Shown here piece after piece: positions 19,856-27,672 of a stretch of DNA of 31,819 nt. A model generated the notes under the pieces. The model searched no databases and was not told the origin of the DNA. It was given only the letters and a program-made list of their open reading frames with translations. The stretch spans positions 1 through 31,819 of the forward strand of contig JAGVDT010000038.1 of the NCBI GenBank assembly GCA_020058565.1. Direction: 5' to 3'. The stretch is from Minisyncoccota bacterium. Its GTDB lineage: Bacteria; Patescibacteriota; Minisyncoccia; Phycocordibacterales; UBA2100. The translations under genes and the position numbers were made by a program. The number at the start of each line of letters is the position of its first letter. Position 1 is the stretch's first letter.

Positions 19856-21409
19856 ATGATTACTGGCTTGAAGAAAGGGGGTAAGTTCCTGAAAACCAGA
19901 AAGGTTAAGCCGGTTGCCTTGTTTAGAATGCCGACTCTTTCAGATTTGCATCGAGTATCGTCGAGGGCCTGGTCGCAGGAAGGTACTCTGCACGATTTGC
20001 AGACATTTGAACGCGCATCAGACTCCAGCGTAGCCTACAGATCGTTTTTGAAACAGCACGGTATAAACCCGGCACGCCTGAGCGATCGTGCGGCATTTCT
20101 GACTCTTCCGCCAGTTACGAAAAAAAATTATCTCCGCGCGTACCCCTGGAAGGATCTTATTGCGCAGCGCAGCCTTAGCGACGAACACCTTGTGCTTGCC
20201 ACCACCTCCGGCTCAACCGGGAAATCTTTTTACTTTCCGCGCACAAGCGGAATAGACGAGCATGCCACACTGTACCACCGCCTTTTTTTGGAAAACACCG
20301 GACTTGACCCAAAGAAATCGACGCTGGTAATTAGCGGTTTTGGTCTTGGACCCTGGATCGGGGGAATAATTACATACGAGGCATTCAGCCGGGTTTCGGA
20401 AACGGGTTTTCCTCTTACTATCCTCACTACCGGCACTAACAAAAAAGCCATATTCGAGGCGCTTACTGAAATCGGAGAAAATTTCGAGCAGGTGATCCTG
20501 TGCGGCTATCCGCCTTTTATAAAAGATGTGGTAGACGAAGGCCCGGCGCATGGCGTTAAATGGTCCGAGTATGATATTAGAATTCTCTGCGCTGCCGAGG
20601 CTTTTTCCGAGGATTTCAGAGAATACTTATGCCGAAAAACCGGCATCGCCGACCGACTTCGCGGCATCGCAAACATATACGGCACATCCGATCTCGGGAC
20701 GATGGCGATAGAAACGCCGTTGTCCGTGCTCGTTCGAAGACTCGCTATAAAAAACAAGGCCTTGTTTTCTCTCGTTTTCCGCGACGCCAGGCGTTTGCCG
20801 ACCCTGGCACAATTCATACCTTCGTGCGTAAACTTTGACGAAGTTGACGGCAATCTTTTTTGCACCGCAGATAACGCATTGCCGTTGGTACGATACGACA
20901 TTGGAGACAAAGGCGGCGTGCATACTTTTGACGAGATTGCGCGCATGTGCGAATCCCAGGGCATCGACCTTAAACAAGAACTCAAAAATGCCGGCATTCA
21001 AGAGACGGTATGCAAAATTCCTTTTGTGTACGTGTATGAGCGAGCAGATCTTTCTACAAAGCTCTACGGCGCAATCATTTACCCGGAGCACATAAAAGCA
21101 GGTCTAGCTCACCCGGACCTCGAAAACCATGTGACTGGCAAATTTACGATGTTGACCAAGCACGACGAATCTCAGAATGAGTTTTTGGAGATTCATCTTG
21201 AGTTAAAACCCGGCGTGTTGCATGACGACGGCGTACGCAAGGCGGCGATTGAGCAGATTGTTGAATCCCTTTTGAAGCATAGTGACGAGTATCGTTATTT
21301 GTCCGGAACGATAAAAGACCGCATAGAGCCGAAGGTGAGCTTGTGGGAACATGCCCATCCTGAGCACTTCCAGCACGGTGTAAAGCAAAAGTGGGTAAAG
21401 AAAAGCTAA
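19856..21409 (+). CDS. PaaK/CapK-like adenylate-forming enzyme
   Basis: A 517-residue protein resembling phenylacetate-CoA ligase and CapK. It has the AMP-binding loop TTSGSTGK at 116-123, IYGTSDLGTMAIETP as the equivalent of the A5 motif, and PLVRYDIGDKGG corresponding to the ribose-binding Asp region. Such enzymes activate a carboxylic acid as acyl-adenylate and often transfer it to CoA or another acceptor. It is longer than typical PaaK (about 440). The catalytic Lys of the C-terminal domain may be in VKQKWVKKS near the end. No phenylacetate pathway genes are present, so substrate and acceptor are unknown. Confidence 0.8.
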   Translation: MITGLKKGGKFLKTRKVKPVALFRMPTLSDLHRVSSRAWSQEGTLHDLQTFERASDSSVAYRSFLKQHGINPARLSDRAAFLTLPPVTKKNYLRAYPWKDLIAQRSLSDEHLVLATTSGSTGKSFYFPRTSGIDEHATLYHRLFLENTGLDPKKSTLVISGFGLGPWIGGIITYEAFSRVSETGFPLTILTTGTNKKAIFEALTEIGENFEQVILCGYPPFIKDVVDEGPAHGVKWSEYDIRILCAAEAFSEDFREYLCRKTGIADRLRGIANIYGTSDLGTMAIETPLSVLVRRLAIKNKALFSLVFRDARRLPTLAQFIPSCVNFDEVDGNLFCTADNALPLVRYDIGDKGGVHTFDEIARMCESQGIDLKQELKNAGIQETVCKIPFVYVYERADLSTKLYGAIIYPEHIKAGLAHPDLENHVTGKFTMLTKHDESQNEFLEIHLELKPGVLHDDGVRKAAIEQIVESLLKHSDEYRYLSGTIKDRIEPKVSLWEHAHPEHFQHGVKQKWVKKS

Positions 21410-21429
21410 TTGCGCGGTAAAAAGCACGG

Positions 21430-21435
21430 TATACT
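21430..21435 (+). promoter_or_regulatory. -10 box of the ThiF-like gene
   Basis: TATACT 9 nt before the ATG at 21445, preceded by CACGG as in other -10 regions here. No clear -35. Confidence 0.5.
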
Positions 21436-21444
21436 GTGTCTCAT

Positions 21445-22623
21445 ATGCAGCCTTCATGGCTTGGCGAGCTTCTTGATAAAGATATCGGGCATGAGCCGCG
21501 AATATTTGACCTTTCCTTGCCCGCGGACTTACTGGCGGTTGAGCAACTGGCAAAAGACAAACAAGTCCGATTTGCAACCGATGATTTTGTCGAACAATTG
21601 CGCGAGCTTTTTGCCATCCAAAACCCCGAAATAGTCTACGCCCCGGGATTTTCCGACATGTTCGATAAACACCTCTCGTCGCTCAAAGAACAGAAGCCGC
21701 TCGAACAATACGGGCGGTGGGTATATTACCCGTGGCGCGGACAGCTAGTACATGTACTTGAGGAGGACGACTTTTTTGTAGTTAGGACCGCACGCAATCG
21801 AAACCTAATAACCCAAGAAGAGCAGCGACGCTACTATGACGCGAGAATCGGAATTGCCGGTTTGTCAGTTGGCTCGGCAGTAGCATTTGCTCTCACGCTC
21901 CAGGGAGCAAGTAAGCACATTAAGCTCGCGGACATGGACGCGCTCGCGCTTACAAACACCAACCGTGTGTTAGCTGGAGCCGACAGACTCGGCCAGCTCA
22001 AAGTCAAAATGGCTTCGCGAACGATTTTTGAACTAAATCCCTATGCGGTAATCGAAATATTTCCGGAAGGACTCGTGGAAGGCAATATAGAGAAATTTTT
22101 TGAAGGTTTAGATATCGTGGTAGACGAAATCGATGAGCTGTCCATAAAGCTACGCATCAGGGAGGAAGCGCGCAAAAGAAAAATACCGGTCTTGATGGGG
22201 GCAGACAATGGAGACAACGCGATTATCGACGTCGAGCGATATGACCTGAATCAGGCTATAGAGCCCTTTCACGGAAAATTAGGCGCAGTGCGCGTTGAAG
22301 ACTTGAGAGGCCTTGATAAATTTGGCATCGGCAAAACCATCACCAAAATGCTCGGGCCCGAAAACATAACTGAGCGCATGCAACAATCTTTGTTGGAAAT
22401 GGGCAAAACTATCGTTTCCTGGCCCCAACTTGGTGGCGCCGCGCTTCTTAATGGCATAGGCATTGCCTACTGCGCGCGCAAAATAGTAATCGGCGAACCG
22501 CTGGATACTGGTCGGGTGCTCTTGTCTATGGACGAGAAATTTGTGCCCGGCTACGGCGAGGCAGAAAAAAAGGCCCGAAGAGACGAAGTTTCCCGAAAAT
22601 TCGCGGCAACATTTGGTCTATGA
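21445..22623 (+). CDS. ThiF/MoeB/E1-like adenylyltransferase
   Basis: A 392-residue protein. The central Rossmann region has RIGIAGLSVGSAVAFAL (about 131-147, nucleotide loop), then ADMDALALTNTNR with the DxD and NxNR pattern that binds ATP in E1-like enzymes, LGQLKV with the conserved Lys, and VVDEIDEL with the metal/adenylation Asp. The usual CxxC zinc pairs and a clear catalytic Cys are not obvious. E1-like enzymes adenylate a carboxyl group, often of a small protein or peptide. About 130 N-terminal residues are not assigned. The ATG at 21445 is preferred over GTG 21436, which touches the -10 box. The stop overlaps the next ATG (ATGA). Confidence 0.8.
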   Translation: MQPSWLGELLDKDIGHEPRIFDLSLPADLLAVEQLAKDKQVRFATDDFVEQLRELFAIQNPEIVYAPGFSDMFDKHLSSLKEQKPLEQYGRWVYYPWRGQLVHVLEEDDFFVVRTARNRNLITQEEQRRYYDARIGIAGLSVGSAVAFALTLQGASKHIKLADMDALALTNTNRVLAGADRLGQLKVKMASRTIFELNPYAVIEIFPEGLVEGNIEKFFEGLDIVVDEIDELSIKLRIREEARKRKIPVLMGADNGDNAIIDVERYDLNQAIEPFHGKLGAVRVEDLRGLDKFGIGKTITKMLGPENITERMQQSLLEMGKTIVSWPQLGGAALLNGIGIAYCARKIVIGEPLDTGRVLLSMDEKFVPGYGEAEKKARRDEVSRKFAATFGL

Positions 22624-23693
22624 TTGAGGGACTTCATGCCGATATCGAGAGCATACTAGCTGCCGGCAATCAGGCGCCCTCCGGGGAAAACTGCCAACCG
22701 TGGCACTTCGTTGTAAAAGGGGAGACGATCGACGTGCATCTTTTGCCTGAGCGCGACCAATCGTACTACGGCTGGGGGCAGCGTGCCTCGTATATGGCCA
22801 ACGGAGCTGCACTTGAAAACATGCGTATAGCCGCACCGCTCGTCGGATACCGCGCAGACATGGCGTATCTGCCTTCCCAAAGCGATCCCTACCATGTAGC
22901 TACAATATCCCTGGTAAGAGATCCATCCGCAACGCCTCTCGACATTGCGCAGCATATTTTTCACCGAGTCACTAATCGTAAACCATATTTCACCACAACG
23001 CCCGGCAATTCCGAAAAACAACAACTTTCCGAGTCAGTGAGCGGCATGGGGGTGCGCCTCGCACTTGTGGCAGAGCGCTCTGATGTTGTGCGTTTAGCAC
23101 AGGTAGGCGCCGCCAACGAGGAAATAATGCTTTCGAATCGAGCGCTCCACCAATTCTTTTTCAGCCATGTCAATTGGACAAAAAAAGAAGATGATGAAAA
23201 AAAGATCGGTTTTTATATCAAGACGCTCGAGCTCCCGGGCCCCGGCGCCGCAGCCTTCTATGTGATTCAAAATTGGCAAATTATGGACCTCTTGCGGCGA
23301 CTTAATTTCCATGCATTTGTTGCGGCACAAAACGCATCCATTTACGCGGCTTCCTCGGCGATCGGCGCAATAATTCAAGATGGCGATTCGCCGGCAGACT
23401 ACATTAAAACCGGACAGGCCTTGCAAAGACTTTGGCTTACCGCCACAAAACTCGGCTATAGCATGCAGCCGCTTACCGGTGTCCTTTTTTTTAAACTGCG
23501 TCTGGACAATGGCGAGGGCGACGGCTTTTCTGAAGAACAAAAGCAGCGTATCGAAGTGGAATATGCCGCAGCGCAAAAACTTTTTGAGTGCCCGGGCAAA
23601 AGGATAGGATTCATGTTCCGAATGGGTCCTGGCGCATCGCCAAGCGCCCGCGCCTCGCGTTTCGATCTCAAGGACGCCGTAAGCTTAGCCTAA
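22620..23693 (+). CDS. nitroreductase-family (FMN) protein
   Basis: A 357-residue protein. The start ILAAGNQAPSGENCQPWHF is the classic FMN-binding opening of nitroreductases, followed by a long divergent middle and AASSAIGAIIQ...LQRLWLTATKLGYSMQPLTG, which corresponds to the second FMN/dimer region. It overlaps the ThiF-like gene by 4 nt, so the two are translationally coupled. I recall that mycobacterial Rv1355c (MoeY) joins ThiF-like and nitroreductase-like parts in one chain, so this pair may be a split version. The reaction is unknown; oxidation of a cyclised intermediate is one possibility. Confidence 0.75.
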   Translation: MIEGLHADIESILAAGNQAPSGENCQPWHFVVKGETIDVHLLPERDQSYYGWGQRASYMANGAALENMRIAAPLVGYRADMAYLPSQSDPYHVATISLVRDPSATPLDIAQHIFHRVTNRKPYFTTTPGNSEKQQLSESVSGMGVRLALVAERSDVVRLAQVGAANEEIMLSNRALHQFFFSHVNWTKKEDDEKKIGFYIKTLELPGPGAAAFYVIQNWQIMDLLRRLNFHAFVAAQNASIYAASSAIGAIIQDGDSPADYIKTGQALQRLWLTATKLGYSMQPLTGVLFFKLRLDNGEGDGFSEEQKQRIEVEYAAAQKLFECPGKRIGFMFRMGPGASPSARASRFDLKDAVSLA

Positions 23694-23699
23694 TCCACC

Positions 23700-25346
23700 A
23701 TGGCCATCACAGAGCTCGTGAACATCAATATCGATTTGGTGCTCGTCGGCCTGTCGGTGGCCGGCATCGCGCTTCTGGGATTTCTGGTCTACTTCAACAA
23801 CCAGGGGAGCGCCACGAACCAGATTTTTCTCGCCTTTGCCATGCTTACCGTGCTGTGGGGAATCTCCAATTATTTTGAGTACCGCTTTACGACCATACCG
23901 GCCACACTCTGGGCGCTACGCGTGCATCTATTTATTTCTACCTGGCATGCATTCCTGTTTTTCGCGTTTTGTTACATTTTTCCGCACGAGAAGCGAACAT
24001 TCCCCAAATGGTTTACCCGCGCCCTTATTCCGATCGTTGTGGGCACCTCACTACTTACTCTCAGCCCATATGTATTTACACACATTAATCAACTGGCTCC
24101 AGCTGGTGAAGTGACCAACCCAGAAAGGGGACCCGGTTTGCTAGTGTTCTCGATGGTGGCGTTCGGATTGCTTTTTTCCGGTCTCTATATTCTTTTCCTG
24201 AAGTGGCGCCGCGCAGTGCCCGCGGAGAAAAGCCAGAACGCGCTCGTACTTTTTGGAATGAGCTTTACTGCACTTCTCATTCTCTGTTTCAATGTCTTTT
24301 TGCCGGTCATTCTGCACACTCTAACTTTTATACCGCTTGCGGCGCTTTTTATTCTGCCGCTTATAGCCTCCATTGGTTACGCAATAATGCGGTACCATCT
24401 CTTTAGGACGAAAGTCGTGACCGCGCAGCTCTTCTCATTTCTGCTGTGCATTGCGACGCTCGTACAAGTTTTATTCTCGGCCTCGATTTACGAATTAATA
24501 TTCCGGACCGCGGCATTCGCGCTCGTGCTCGTGCTTGCAATATTGTTTGTCCGCAGTGTCTACAAGGAGGTCGAGCAGCGCGAAACTATAGAAAAGCAGG
24601 AAAAGGAACTCGAGCAGATAAACTCGCAGCAGGAATCGCTCCTTCATTTCATCAGCCACGAAATTAAAGGCTACCTCACTAAGGGTCAGAATGCCTTCGC
24701 TGGCATAGTCGAAGGCGACTACGGCGAGACTCCGCCCAAGGTAAAGGCGCTTGCCATTGGCGCTCTCCACGAAATGCGCAAAGGGGTCTCAACGGTCATG
24801 GATATTCTTGACGCTTCCAACTACAAGAAGGGCACGATGACGTTTGCAAAAGAGCCGTTCGATATCAAAAAGACCGTGCTCGAGCTTGCCGATGAACTGC
24901 GCTTCATGGCTGAGGAAAAGGGCTTACAACTTGATATCAATTTTGCTCCGTCGGGAGACTACAGCGCCGTGGGCGATGAGGCGAAGATTCGTCGGCATGT
25001 TTTTCGCAATCTCATCGAGAACTCCATACGCTATACGCCAAAGGGGAAGGTAATCGTTGCGTTATCTAAGACTGACCGCGGTATCCGCTTCGCGGTTTCG
25101 GATACCGGGGTCGGCATTACCGAAGAGGATAAAAAGCGTCTTTTTACCCAGGGAGGCAGAGGGAAGGATTCTGTGCGTGTAAATGTCAACTCCACGGGCT
25201 ATGGCCTATTTGTGGCTAAACAAGTCGTAGAAGCCCATGGCGGCAAAATTGCCGCCTACTCTGAAGGGCCGGGGAAGGGATCAACGTTTTCCGTTGAATT
25301 GCCAATCGCACCAAACCTCGCATTCATTAATCGGAAGGACGCCTAG
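23700..25346 (+). CDS. sensor histidine kinase with N-terminal multi-TM sensor
   Basis: A 548-residue membrane kinase. Nine hydrophobic segments occupy about residues 13-32, 41-59, 70-93, 106-128, 147-168, 180-205, 208-231, 243-262 and 268-286; the first seven fit the 7TM histidine-kinase sensor type. A coiled coil (288-312) leads to the HisKA box FISHEIKG with His320. The HATPase part shows NLIENSIRYTPKGKV (N box), DTGVGI (G1) and GYGLFVAKQVVEAHGG (G2), all intact. The gene starts 6 nt after the nitroreductase gene and should be in its operon. No response regulator gene is in the window. Confidence 0.92.
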   Translation: MAITELVNINIDLVLVGLSVAGIALLGFLVYFNNQGSATNQIFLAFAMLTVLWGISNYFEYRFTTIPATLWALRVHLFISTWHAFLFFAFCYIFPHEKRTFPKWFTRALIPIVVGTSLLTLSPYVFTHINQLAPAGEVTNPERGPGLLVFSMVAFGLLFSGLYILFLKWRRAVPAEKSQNALVLFGMSFTALLILCFNVFLPVILHTLTFIPLAALFILPLIASIGYAIMRYHLFRTKVVTAQLFSFLLCIATLVQVLFSASIYELIFRTAAFALVLVLAILFVRSVYKEVEQRETIEKQEKELEQINSQQESLLHFISHEIKGYLTKGQNAFAGIVEGDYGETPPKVKALAIGALHEMRKGVSTVMDILDASNYKKGTMTFAKEPFDIKKTVLELADELRFMAEEKGLQLDINFAPSGDYSAVGDEAKIRRHVFRNLIENSIRYTPKGKVIVALSKTDRGIRFAVSDTGVGITEEDKKRLFTQGGRGKDSVRVNVNSTGYGLFVAKQVVEAHGGKIAAYSEGPGKGSTFSVELPIAPNLAFINRKDA

Positions 25347-25696
25347 CAACGCGCGCGCAAGTACCTACTCCGTCACGTGGGTCGAGCTCGAAATTCGCAT
25401 TTTGCCTGGGTTACGATATCGACATCGATCACAGTACTTCTCAGAAACTCGATGCGCCAAATCTATGTAAGTGCATTACTGGGCGTCATTTCTACATCGA
25501 TGAAGTTGGGGTTTTACTACCATATCGCTCCAAAGGGGTAGGTAGGCAGCTCACATCACACCTAATTGAAGGCCAGGACAAGAGTTGTGTCTTGTACCGC
25601 ACTCTGAATAATTCTCCAATGCAACGACTTGGCGAAAGGCTCGGTGGGCGCGTAGTCCAACATATCTCCGAAGGACGTGTCATGGTTGTTATATGA
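25331..25696 (+). pseudogene. GNAT acetyltransferase remnant without a start codon
   Basis: An open frame of 121 codons between TAA at 25328 and TGA at 25694-25696. Its second half reads GRHFYIDEVGVLLPYRSKGV and continues with GRQLTSHLIEG, the acetyl-CoA-binding motif A of GNAT N-acetyltransferases, followed by a recognisable C-terminal strand (RLGERLGGRVV). No ATG, GTG or TTG occurs before motif A, and the N-terminal part is too short and unlike GNAT, so the 5' half seems to have been lost, or a frameshift is present. This fills the 404-nt space between the kinase and the minus-strand gene. Confidence 0.6.
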
Positions 25697-25707
25697 CACA
25701 CAGGAGG

Positions 25708-25737
25708 ATCCAGCCGCATCGCAGTGTGCGGCTGGAT
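25708..25737 (+). terminator. strong hairpin after the GNAT remnant
   Basis: Perfect 11-bp stem ATCCAGCCGCA/TGCGGCTGGAT with an 8-nt loop, then TTATCTT. It probably ends transcripts of the kinase operon; it may also shield the convergent gene. Confidence 0.75.
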
Positions 25738-25750
25738 TTATCTTAAGAGT

Positions 25751-26548
25751 TTATACCCCGAAAAGGTAGGCTTCGTCGTTAGCAGGTAAGCCGTCTCTAG
25801 CAAAAAGCACAAAGCCCGCCTTTTTAGAGCGAATTTCCTCATCGCCATCTTTCCCAATCAATTGCGCCTTTTTTATTGGCTCGAAGTCCTTAAACGCTTT
25901 CGCGAGCTTAAACCGAGATGTTTTGGTCAGGTACATATATTCAATCTGTTTACGCTGTTGCTTGCGTCTGGACGTTTTACGAGCACGGATGTGCCCTCGT
26001 GCAGACAAGAAGGCCAAAATTGTCTTTTTTGCAATATTCTTCGCCTCTGGATCGCCTAAGTAACCGCATTCCGCGCATATGCCGATTTTACCAATCCTAT
26101 TCATGTAGCAATCAGTGCCTCCTGGCTGATTATCATCAAATCCCGATACAACCATCGGAAAAGGGAGCTGGCCAGCAAGATTGAAACCACTCTGCTCGCA
26201 GATCAGAAATGGCAGCGATCTGGGGGTAAAACTGCCGTGTATGTCCAGAAGCACATCTGCTGAATCGAGGTACTTTTTCAGAATTTGCGCCCTGCGCCAT
26301 TCGTAACTGCGTTTTTGATGCGTAGGAACATTAGCCTTAAAAAGCCTGTTAAGATTAGTTTCCGTATATCGAACATTTTTCCTGATCGCACGCGGATTTC
26401 CGGGCAATATCACAACGGTACCCGAACGAATCCTAAGCGCTGGTATCAGTGCCTTTACAACGGCAACGCCAAAACGTTCGTCACCGTGAACGCCCACCAA
26501 AATAATACTCGTCCCTCCTGGACGGGGTCCTTTCAATGTTATGGGCAT
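25751..26548 (-). CDS. succinylglutamate desuccinylase/aspartoacylase-like zinc hydrolase
   Basis: A 265-residue M14-like amidohydrolase. Zinc ligands HxxE are in HGDE (21-24) with the third ligand His104 in DIHG; NPRA (51-54) and NLNR (65-68) are the substrate-binding motifs, and AECG has the likely catalytic Glu160. Family members cleave N-acyl amino acids such as N-succinylglutamate or N-acetylaspartate; members in sparse genomes may act on other amides. The C-terminal 90 residues are Lys/Arg-rich and include a beta region. It stands alone on the minus strand, divergent from trpS. Confidence 0.85.
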   Translation of the reverse strand: MPITLKGPRPGGTSIILVGVHGDERFGVAVVKALIPALRIRSGTVVILPGNPRAIRKNVRYTETNLNRLFKANVPTHQKRSYEWRRAQILKKYLDSADVLLDIHGSFTPRSLPFLICEQSGFNLAGQLPFPMVVSGFDDNQPGGTDCYMNRIGKIGICAECGYLGDPEAKNIAKKTILAFLSARGHIRARKTSRRKQQRKQIEYMYLTKTSRFKLAKAFKDFEPIKKAQLIGKDGDEEIRSKKAGFVLFARDGLPANDEAYLFGV

Positions 26549-26556
26549 ATTCGTCG

Positions 26557-26585
26557 ACTATCATGAGCATATTTCTATCATGCAA
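26557..26585 (-). promoter_or_regulatory. promoter of the desuccinylase-like gene
   Basis: On the minus strand: TTGCAT (26580-26585), 17 nt, GATAGT (26557-26562), 8 nt before the ATG at 26548. Another near-leaderless arrangement. Confidence 0.55.
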
Positions 26586-26714
26586 TCCTGGAAGAGCCAG
26601 TGTCTTTCCTGGGCCAGCGAAAGCTCGCCCTGTTTGGAATTTAAAATAGCCAGAAAATCTACTACGATCCATCCTAAACTCAGTCTGAAAATGGCTTCGA
26701 AAGGAGTCATTTTG

Positions 26715-26723
26715 TGGTATAGT
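26715..26723 (+). promoter_or_regulatory. extended -10 promoter of trpS
   Basis: TG (26715-26716), one base, TATAGT (26718-26723), 9 nt before the trpS ATG. No good -35. GAGG (26726-26729) is very close to the start. Confidence 0.6.
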
Positions 26724-26732
26724 CTGAGGCAC

Positions 26733-27668
26733 ATGAAGCGGCTTTTGACAGGACTGCAGCCTTCTGGGGCACTGCATATTGGCAACTATTTGGGGGCACT
26801 TAAGCCCTTTGTGAACCTGTACCAGGACTACGAGAGCTTTCTCATGGTGGTTGACTATCACGCCCTCACTACCGTGCGCGACCCGGAGCTTCTGCGCAGA
26901 AACATTGCGGATGTCATCAAAACATACGTGGCAGTCGGGGTGGACCCCGTAAAGGCAACGATATTTGCCCAGTCACAGGTCCAAGAACACACCGAACTCG
27001 CCTGGATACTAGAATGCCTGGTGACCGTGCCGTTTTTAGAGTTGTCGCATGCCTATAAAGACAAAATAGCCAAGGGGCTTGAGGCCAACGCAGGGCTTTT
27101 TAATTATCCGATGCTCATGGCGGCAGATATTCTTTTGTATGACACTGATTTCGTTCCGGTAGGGGAAGATCAGCGTCAGCATTTAGAGTACGCCCGTGAA
27201 GCGGCTGCAAAATTCAATAACGCGTATGGCCAGACATTCAAAGAGCCGAAAGAAATGATACAAAAAGAGATCGCAGTCGTTCCCGGTGTCGACGGAAAAA
27301 AAATGAGTAAAAGCTACGGCAACACCATACCACTTTTCGGTTCAAAGGATGAAATAGCAAAAGCAGTCATGTCGATTGTTACGGACTCCTCCGGGGAAAA
27401 GCCCGTACACGTTTGGAACATCCATAAAGCGCTGCGGCCGGAAGCCGAGCTGGAGAGTCTGTACGCCGCACATGCCGGCAAGTACAAAGCCCTGAAGGAA
27501 GCGCTCGTGGAAGATATAGACGCGCTCGTCTCGCCCATGCGCGAGACCTACAACGCGCTTGGCGATGCTGATGTTCGCCAAATACTCAAAGACGGTAGCG
27601 ACCGGGCACGCGGCTACGCGTCGAGCAAAATGCGCGACGTTAGGAAAAAAGTGGGCGTAACCATCTAG
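26733..27668 (+). CDS. trpS: tryptophanyl-tRNA synthetase
   Basis: A 311-residue class I synthetase that charges tRNA-Trp. It has the HIGH-type motif ALHIGN (13-18) directly after TGLQPSG, the KMSKS loop at 190-194, and FNYPMLMAADILLYD, a typical TrpRS stretch for the Trp pocket. Length is slightly below the common 325-335. The ATG at 26733 (MKRLLTGLQPSG) gives the family N-terminus; upstream in-frame codons run into the divergent gene. aspS begins 4 nt after the stop. Confidence 0.97.
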   Translation: MKRLLTGLQPSGALHIGNYLGALKPFVNLYQDYESFLMVVDYHALTTVRDPELLRRNIADVIKTYVAVGVDPVKATIFAQSQVQEHTELAWILECLVTVPFLELSHAYKDKIAKGLEANAGLFNYPMLMAADILLYDTDFVPVGEDQRQHLEYAREAAAKFNNAYGQTFKEPKEMIQKEIAVVPGVDGKKMSKSYGNTIPLFGSKDEIAKAVMSIVTDSSGEKPVHVWNIHKALRPEAELESLYAAHAGKYKALKEALVEDIDALVSPMRETYNALGDADVRQILKDGSDRARGYASSKMRDVRKKVGVTI

Positions 27669-27672
27669 CGCT

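Noticed and set aside
25237..25470. 77-codon plus-strand ORF across the end of the kinase gene
   Set aside because: Overlaps the kinase HATPase domain in another frame and ends where the GNAT remnant frame is better supported.
26541..26732. Longer TrpRS starting at 26541
   Set aside because: The extension overlaps the divergent gene and the trpS promoter and would add 64 residues not found in TrpRS.
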